The notes under the pieces are model-generated. The model made no database searches. It was not told where the DNA came from and saw nothing but the letters and a program-made list of their open reading frames with translations. From Azolla caroliniana (taxonomy: Eukaryota > Polypodiophyta): a stretch of 64,000 bases of DNA. The stretch covers positions 17,856,001 through 17,920,000 of the forward strand of contig JBHGNT010000007.1 in assembly GCA_043228905.1 (NCBI GenBank). The letters are read 5' to 3'. The translations under genes and the position numbers were made by a program. Positions 57,730 to 64,000 of this stretch are shown here, one piece after another (within the stretch, counting starts at the first letter, position 1; every line of letters begins with the position of its first letter).

Positions 57730-59556
57730 TTACTTTTGTAGCTCTTCTTCCCTCTTCATTTTTTCTCTCCTCCTATAACCTACCTTGAGCTCTCTCTTGC
57801 CCCTTCCTTAACCTTTCACTTAAGTGAGTAGAGTGATTAATTCTAAGAATTAATAAGCTATACCTTAGTCATTCATCCTTTTGTATGTGCGTTGGGAACT
57901 CTTGTATTGATTGAGATGGGGATGATGTTAACACATATATAGTTTATCTTTACGTATATGTGTACCTTTTATTATCTTTACGTATATGTGTACCTTTTAA
58001 GGTCTTCTTAGGACTTAATTGGTCTCTTAATTAATAGTTAACACAAGGAAGTGTGAGGGGGAGTTTGTGAGGTTAGGGTTGTGCAACTAGAGGATGAAGA
58101 GTGATGCACAACCACTCTTGCTTGGTTTGCTACCAATAGGGTATACAACAGTTCGAATCCTTTGGCTCACGACATTGAAGTGGAGGTAGAATACCATCAA
58201 TCAATAGACATGCTCCTACTGGTGTGCATATTGAAATGACAAAGTTTCTTATCCAAACACTTGAACATGGTTGTAAGATGTTGATGTCCTTCCAAGTTTA
58301 ATTAAGAACTCCATTAAGCAATTTACATGACGATTAGTTGATGAGTTGAACCCATTGATAATCGCCCATAATGAGTATCTTGATGACACATTCTTGGATG
58401 GTCTGATTCATCTTCGTTATAATCCATTTTGAGGTGCATATAAAAGGAATAAACTACATTTATATACCACAAGAAGAGAAAATATATTCTAATTTAGTAG
58501 AGAGATATTCACCATCATTATCACTAGGCAAACATTTAACTTGATAGTTTGATTTAGTTTTAACTAATTTAACTCACTTCGAAATATAATTAATAACATG
58601 TGTATTTATGAACAAGGAGAGAACTCCTCATTTTCAACTAACATAATCAACAACAACGTTGACAATATTTTTGAGGGGTGTGGGTGAGGACAAATATCAC
58701 TTGACTCGAAGAATGAGATATCAAAGAGAAGGAAAATACCCTTTTCATACAAGGATATTCATGGCAACTTGGTTCAAGTGGCCCAAGCAAAAATTCTATA
58801 GCTAACGATCAAGAATTTTAGCCACTATGATATATGGCTAGATTAAACCACTTGAAGCATGCATACTATAAAGTGTGTTAGTTTTTGAATCATGAGCAAT
58901 AAACATTGAACATTTAGCTAAATTCCAGCTTGTGCTACTAAATATTATATGCATAATTATGCCACGTACAATAGGCTCCATTAATGGTTATTATCTATTC
59001 AACTTGCTAGCTCAACAATTTTGAAGAGTTTTGTAACTAGGACATCCTTAAATACCTAGATACTTCAAAATGTGTAGCATATATTTAGACGAGTTAAGGT
59101 TCTAGATATCCCACTCTTTAAAATATCCTTCAACAATGGCGCTCACTTGACATACATATTATGGCATAAAGTTTAGGCCATTGGCAAAATTGAGATGCAC
59201 TCTTCTTTTATTCATATATCAAGAAGTCATTGGATCCAACAAAGTTGTGGTCTTAAGTTTTATGAAGTTGATCCACAAATAGCTTTAATTGTTGCTTTGT
59301 TGAAGATGTTTAACAACATCAATTAAATTTTTTGTTAAAGTGCACGAGCATATAAGGTTTTACAAACAACATCCTTCATACTAACATGGGTGTAACTTAG
59401 CCTTTTTCAATGGGAAAATCCTTTGTTGGAACCTTTCACAATGTGAATGTGCCATTGGACTTGTTGATAACAAGAGATGGAGAAATATGATAAGGTACAC
59501 AGAAAAATTTATGAAAAGACACGGGAGACGGAGTTTGATGAGGAACAAGATTCTAA
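57730..59556. other. decayed intergenic DNA
   Basis: AT-rich, no coherent reading frame. A 26-bp direct repeat, TCTTTACGTATATGTGTACC plus TTTTA, occurs at about 57949 and 57975. Some parts may be old retroelement sequence, but nothing can be named. Confidence 0.5.
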
Positions 59557-59565
59557 TAGAAACTA

Positions 59566-59878
59566 GGGAAAAGTACCAGGATACCCCTGGAAGTTCTTCT
59601 ATTTACCAGAATGCCCCTAGAAGTTCCAAATTTACCAAACTACCCCTATGCCCAAAAAATTACACTTTATAAAGTAATTATACACTCAAATCTACAAGCC
59701 CTATTTATCAAAGATGGAAGAAATGGACCCGAACTAGCCCTATTTACCAAAGATTTGAGTGTATACTTACTTTATAAAGTGTATTTTTTTGGATATAGGG
59801 GTAGTTTGGTAAATTTGGATCTTCCAGGGGCATTCTGGTAAATAGACGAACTTCCAGGGGTATCCTAGTACTTTTCCC
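59566..59878. mobile_element. MULE-type MITE with long TIRs
   Basis: A 313-bp element with inverted repeats of about 125 bp starting GGGAAAAGTAC. TAGAAACTA flanks both sides (59557-59565 and 59879-59887), an exact 9-bp target duplication, the size made by Mutator-like transposases. Each TIR holds three spaced copies of ACCARRMTRCCCC (ACCAGGATACCCC, ACCAGAATGCCCC, ACCAAACTACCCC). It has no gene and would need a transposase from elsewhere. Confidence 0.9.
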
Positions 59879-59887
59879 TAGAAACTA

Positions 59888-61043
59888 TTTGAAATGAACC
59901 ACGATCAAGCGTTTTAGAAAGCAAAAGAGGGGGAAGTTTAAAGAGCTATATCTAAAACAAAAACAAACAATGCCCTTATACGAATTGGATGAAGTAGTAT
60001 TCTTTAATGAATATTAAGATTGTAGCATAAAGCAATCACCACTAACATTCTTTTGTCCTACAAGAGTGTCTGTTTGTTGTGTAGAGGAAGAGTCAATGCA
60101 TTGTCGAGTTGAACAAATTGTGGAATTTGTCACCATATATGCTTGTTGATAGCTGATTTGTTAATGCCATTAGTACATTTCAATTTTTGATAAAGTAGGT
60201 ACAATGTTTTCATTATAGAAACAAATGCAATTTCTGACACTTTACTTTGATGACCAAGGATTGATGAGTTACTTGTAAAGCATGAAATGAGGAGATGTGG
60301 TTGGGTTGTGCTCTTTCAATAAAATTGTTATCTAATATGAAAATATGAAACTCTTCTAAAAAACCATAAGATATCATTCCACTTTCGCTTTGTAAAGTGT
60401 TTCTTTCCGTTATGCCCTTCTTTACTTACATTGCATGATAAGCTATTGTTATTGAAGCATACTTAATGTCTTTACTCAATACAACTTTACGAATATGCAC
60501 AAATTCGTTGGTAGCTCCATAGTGCAATTTCCACGAGATTTAGTATAACAAGATTTCAACTTCTTTTGAGGCCTATATAAAACACATTATACACATCTAC
60601 AAGAGAATCAACTACAACGTATAATGTTTTTATGTGAATTCATTGAGTAACTACTTTATCTAATGACTCAACATGTTTTTTTGTAGCCACTTTTGATTAT
60701 CATATTCATCTCTCATTTTCATGTTCTTTTAACAATATGCACGACAAGGAATCTTGCCCCATTCATGTATTGAATTGACTAATAATGCATTTGAAGAACA
60801 TAAAACAATGGTCATCATGAGCAATATATGAAATGCATGTGAAATCAAGTGGAAATTCCCCTAAATTAATTTCCATATTAGCTAGTCAAATGCTTGCTAC
60901 CAATATACAATTTAACGCTAAGTAATCCAACTTTCCCCTTTCATCACATCAATCTACATAAAACTAAGAAAAAAACAGTAGTAGTACATCTTGTGAAGAC
61001 CAATTTATAACCAAATAACGAATTTAGCCCATCAAGTGGCTTT
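59888..61043. other. decayed DNA before the gypsy fossil
   Basis: No gene. AT-rich; it may be eroded gypsy pol sequence, as recognisable integrase starts at 61130, but no motif proves it. Confidence 0.45.
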
Positions 61044-62250
61044 TTGTGGCCCAAATGCCAAGGGATGTGCATCACTATAATAAAAAAGCATGATAATTTC
61101 CACCATTTGATTCATATGTCCCACTTACTGAACATTGCATTGAAGAGATTCCATGAATGGGGTCTTGATTTTGTTTTCCCTTTCAAATTATTCAGGATAG
61201 AGATTAGCAACCCCACGGGCCACTACATTATCATGGCAATTGATTGTTGCTCCAATTGGGTCAAAATTGGAAGCTTTGCATGGCAACAAGGTGGACTCAA
61301 CAACTCACTTCTTCTATGGGCATATTTTTAGCATACATTTAGTTGGCCAATCAAATTAGTAGCAAATCAATGGGGTCGGTTCATCAACAACAAGATTCAA
61401 CATCTCAATCGAGAATATGAAATTGTCCTTAAATGAAGTATTTCATATTACCTTTAGATAAATGACCACATAAAATCCACTAACAAAGCTTTCCACACAA
61501 TCCTTAAGAGTCGATCAATGCCACACCAATTGTCATTAGTATGCGGAATAGTGCTCGGCCACGACCGAGTCTCACTAACTTCAATGGAAGAAAAATAGAA
61601 AATAAGATAACATAGGATGTTAACGTGGAAAACCCTAATCGGGAAAAACCACGGGAGCCCACAGACTCCAACTATCACTATGAGAGGAAGGATACAATGC
61701 GAGACTTAGAGGCAACGACCTCGAGCTCCGTGTCTTCGCCAACCGGTGGTTACAACAGAAAATACTTTCTGTTTCTCTCTCACTCTCTCTTTCTCTCTCG
61801 GTGTATACAACAAAACAATAACAACATCATACTAAACACTATTTGCCCTAGTTATATTTATACTCATATAACTTACGGGCTATTTACAAATATGACCTCA
61901 ACGGTCACGTCTAAACATATTTACAAATATTTTCCTGTTTGTTGGTTTATACCGGATACGGTCAGACTCCTTCTAGGTCCATCCGGTTCGGTTCCTTCGT
62001 CCCGTCTAATCCGGCTTGTCCGGTTCTCATTCGGATCCCATCCGGAGGGACCTGTTTCCCAACAATTAGAAACTTCCATCGAACTATGAGCGTAAAACAC
62101 AAGCAATTGGGCTAATATTTGAGTAGCATCATATTGTCTTGCATTCCATGTAGAGGCAAAATATTGTTGAATCTTGAGTACCCAACTTACATATCAAGTC
62201 CAAGAACAATTGGATGAGAATGAGTTGCTCCACTAACAAAAAGTTGCATT
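61044..62250 (+). pseudogene. gypsy integrase fossil, split by a solo LTR
   Basis: FHEWGLDFVFPFKLF, NPTGHYIIMAIDCCSNWVK (61148-61268) matches WGLDFVGPFK and RYIIVAMDYCTKWVK of the gypsy at 8626-8730. A shifted continuation (about 61340-61510) keeps INNKIQHLNREYEIV-like and STNKAFHTILK-like pieces. The solo LTR at 61540-62064 interrupts it. It is much older than the element at 3796-13784. Confidence 0.75.
61540..62064 (-). mobile_element. solo copia LTR
   Basis: On the minus strand it begins TGTTGGGAAACAGG and ends near CCGCATA. ATTAG flanks both sides (61535-61539 and 62065-62069), a 5-bp target duplication. It contains TATAAATATAA and a CT/GA-rich leader. Its inner end matches the truncated LTR at 3596-3795. 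No internal region remains, so LTR-LTR recombination is likely. Confidence 0.85.
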
Positions 62251-62450
62251 GCTCATCTTGGGAGAAGATAGTGTCACTAATATGTTGTGGATGGAATAAC
62301 TCTAACAATGATGAATAATTAACAATTAATTAGTACTTTGATTAAAGTGGAGAAGGGGTCCTTTGACAATGTAGGGTAGAGAAAGTATTAATTATATTCT
62401 CACCCCTTGAGGGTCATTACACTTTTTCTTACATATAGTAGGGAATAAGG
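62251..62450. other. AT-rich spacer
   Basis: Nothing recognisable before base composition changes sharply at about 62450. Confidence 0.5.
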
Positions 62451-64000
62451 AAGAGAACTGGCGATCGAGGGTGCGGAGAAAGACCGGCAGGTTTTAGACA
62501 CCGTTGTTTGAAACTCCGGACATTGGAGAATCAAGCGCAGGCGGTGCTTGATCGATCAAAGGCTAGATGCTTCCCGCCGGTGGTGCTTGGGAGTCGGTAT
62601 CCCCGAAAGAGTTGTCGGCAAGTCGTTTACGAAAAGGAAGCCCCACATCTTGCTCAGAGACTCCGGTAGCCGGCAACAAGAGCCGGCGTGAGACCTAGAG
62701 AGATGGGAGACGGTGGCGGGCACGCGAGGATAGGGACGACGAGTTTGAGAGAGGCACAGGTGGGTGAGGATAAGGGAAGCCGATCCTTCGATTTCCTCAC
62801 ACCGATCCGGAGACTCTAGCAGTTCGGCCAACGTGGCAACGTGAGACCGAGAGAGAAGGACGGTGGCAGCGAGAAACGGGATCCGGAAATGCGATGGGAC
62901 CCGGACGAGAACCGGGAGAGTGGCCTTCCAGACAACCGATTTGGAAGGGAGAGAAGTCGGTACAATGGTACTGAGGGACAGGGTGTGGAGCGAGCCACCC
63001 TCTCGACATGCAGAGAGAGACGACCCGAGATAAGGGTCCGAGATACGAAGAGCCCGAGGAGGATCCTTCACACCGGTTCTAGAGACTTCGGCGGTCGGCA
63101 TCGGATCCGACGTAAGACCAAGAGACTGACGGTGACAGTGAGGGGACGAGGGCGGAAGGCAGGGATAGGCCGGTCCTATGGGTCATCTCACACCGGATCT
63201 AGAGACTTCGGCGGTTGGCATCGGATCCGACATAAGACCAAGAGCCTGATAGTGAAGGCAAGAAACGAGACCTGGCTACGCGGAAGACACGAGGAGAGTC
63301 GAGATGGACTCAAACAAAAGACACCCCGAATTTCGGCAAGCAAAGAAATGAAGTCCGGTCCTATGGGATCCTCACGCCGATTCGGAAACTCCGGCTATTC
63401 GGCCAACGTGGCAATGTGAGACCAAGAGAGAAGGTCGGTGGCGGCAGGGAACTGGACTAGGCAATACGAAGTAACGGATCGGGAGTTGTCTAATTGCGAA
63501 ACCCTTACCGACCGGTTATGGTTTCCGAGAGAGCCGGTAAGGGCAAGCACAGGTGGTGTGTCGGGCCGACAAGGCACACCCAGGGTGGAACAAGAGTCGT
63601 GCAAGTGGCCATAGCGGGCCGAATCGGAGCACGACTAAGAGACGACACATGGAGGTGCCGGGAACGCGGTAACGGGTGCGCGGCGGATTGCACGGGTCGG
63701 AGACCGGAAAGGATATATGGGCCGGAGACGGATCCTCCATACCCGCTTCGGAGATCTCGGTGGCTCAGTCAGAGTGGCGACGACTGGCGTGGCAAACCAA
63801 GCCCGAGATGCCAAGCCGGTGGGGGCGAGGGGACGATGGCAAGCAGAAGCCTCCGGACCGGTTGCAGCAGCGCAAGAAGAAAGGAGGGCCAAGCAGGCCA
63901 CTATGGGTGTTCCTCGGACGCAAAGGACACCAATAAGCAGAGAAAGAAGAGCGGTGGTGCCGGGACAGAGAGTGTGGACCGGTAAGGAAGTGTCTTACCG
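62451..64000. repeat. GC-rich block of diverged repeats
   Basis: A module of about 90 bp recurs at about 62640, 62785, 63060, 63183, 63365 and 63733: a start like CCTCACACCGATCCGGAGAC, then TTCGGC.A.CGT, GTGAGACC.AGAGAG and GGTGGCGGC. Spacing is irregular (about 120-370 bp). Two long plus-strand frames (62841-63419 and 63494-63985) are Arg/Gly-rich with no known domain and probably come from high GC. The block runs past the window end. Confidence 0.6.

Overview
The window is nuclear DNA of a land plant. It contains three host genes in roughly 50 kb of layered transposable elements. The host genes are an intronless PLS-class pentatricopeptide repeat (PPR) gene, a five-exon plastid PNPOx-like gene and an eight-exon peroxisomal urate oxidase gene ending in SKL. 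The style of the PPR motifs and the mix of LTR elements suggest a non-seed vascular plant, perhaps a fern. That is inference; the sequence itself proves only a plant.

Layout. 1-3795: the 3' end of a Ty1/copia element with its 3' LTR, then a decayed copia in reverse orientation with a tRNA-iMet primer site. 3796-13784: a Ty3/gypsy (Tat-like) element with LTRs 6/328 different, broken gag-protease-RT-RNase H-integrase, and a 3.1-kb extra ORF between pol and the 3' LTR. 13800-15100: copia 5' LTR, primer site and gag, cut off by a second gypsy family (15100-17560). 18211-18790: tandem array of a motif also found in a MULE-type MITE. 18879-20831: PPR gene whose last codons are duplicated downstream. 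23567-25908 (-): PNPOx-like gene. 26310-33510: Mutator-like element (MULE) carrying a broken transposase and a broken BED-finger/Ulp1-like protease gene; relatives lie at 42500-44350 and 44460-49400. 33700-35330: copia fragment. 36600-42290 (-): gypsy of the same family as 15100-17560, with a large in-frame RT deletion and a nested LTR-like insert. 50615-54247 (-): urate oxidase. 56000-57695 (-): LINE 3' fragment. 59566-59878: MULE-MITE with a 9-bp target duplication. 61044-62250: gypsy integrase fossil split by a solo copia LTR. 62450-64000: GC-rich diverged repeat block of unknown nature.

The host genes are unlinked functionally: organelle RNA processing (PPR), a plastid flavin-barrel protein, and ureide/purine breakdown in peroxisomes (uricase). 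Most of the rest is transposon decay. The main points are the coiled-coil ORF of the gypsy element, the near-exclusive C-to-T origin of its nonsense codons, a left LTR that seems to begin at the RNA start, the two-gene MULE family, and tandem arrays in the uricase and PNPOx introns that copied splice acceptors.
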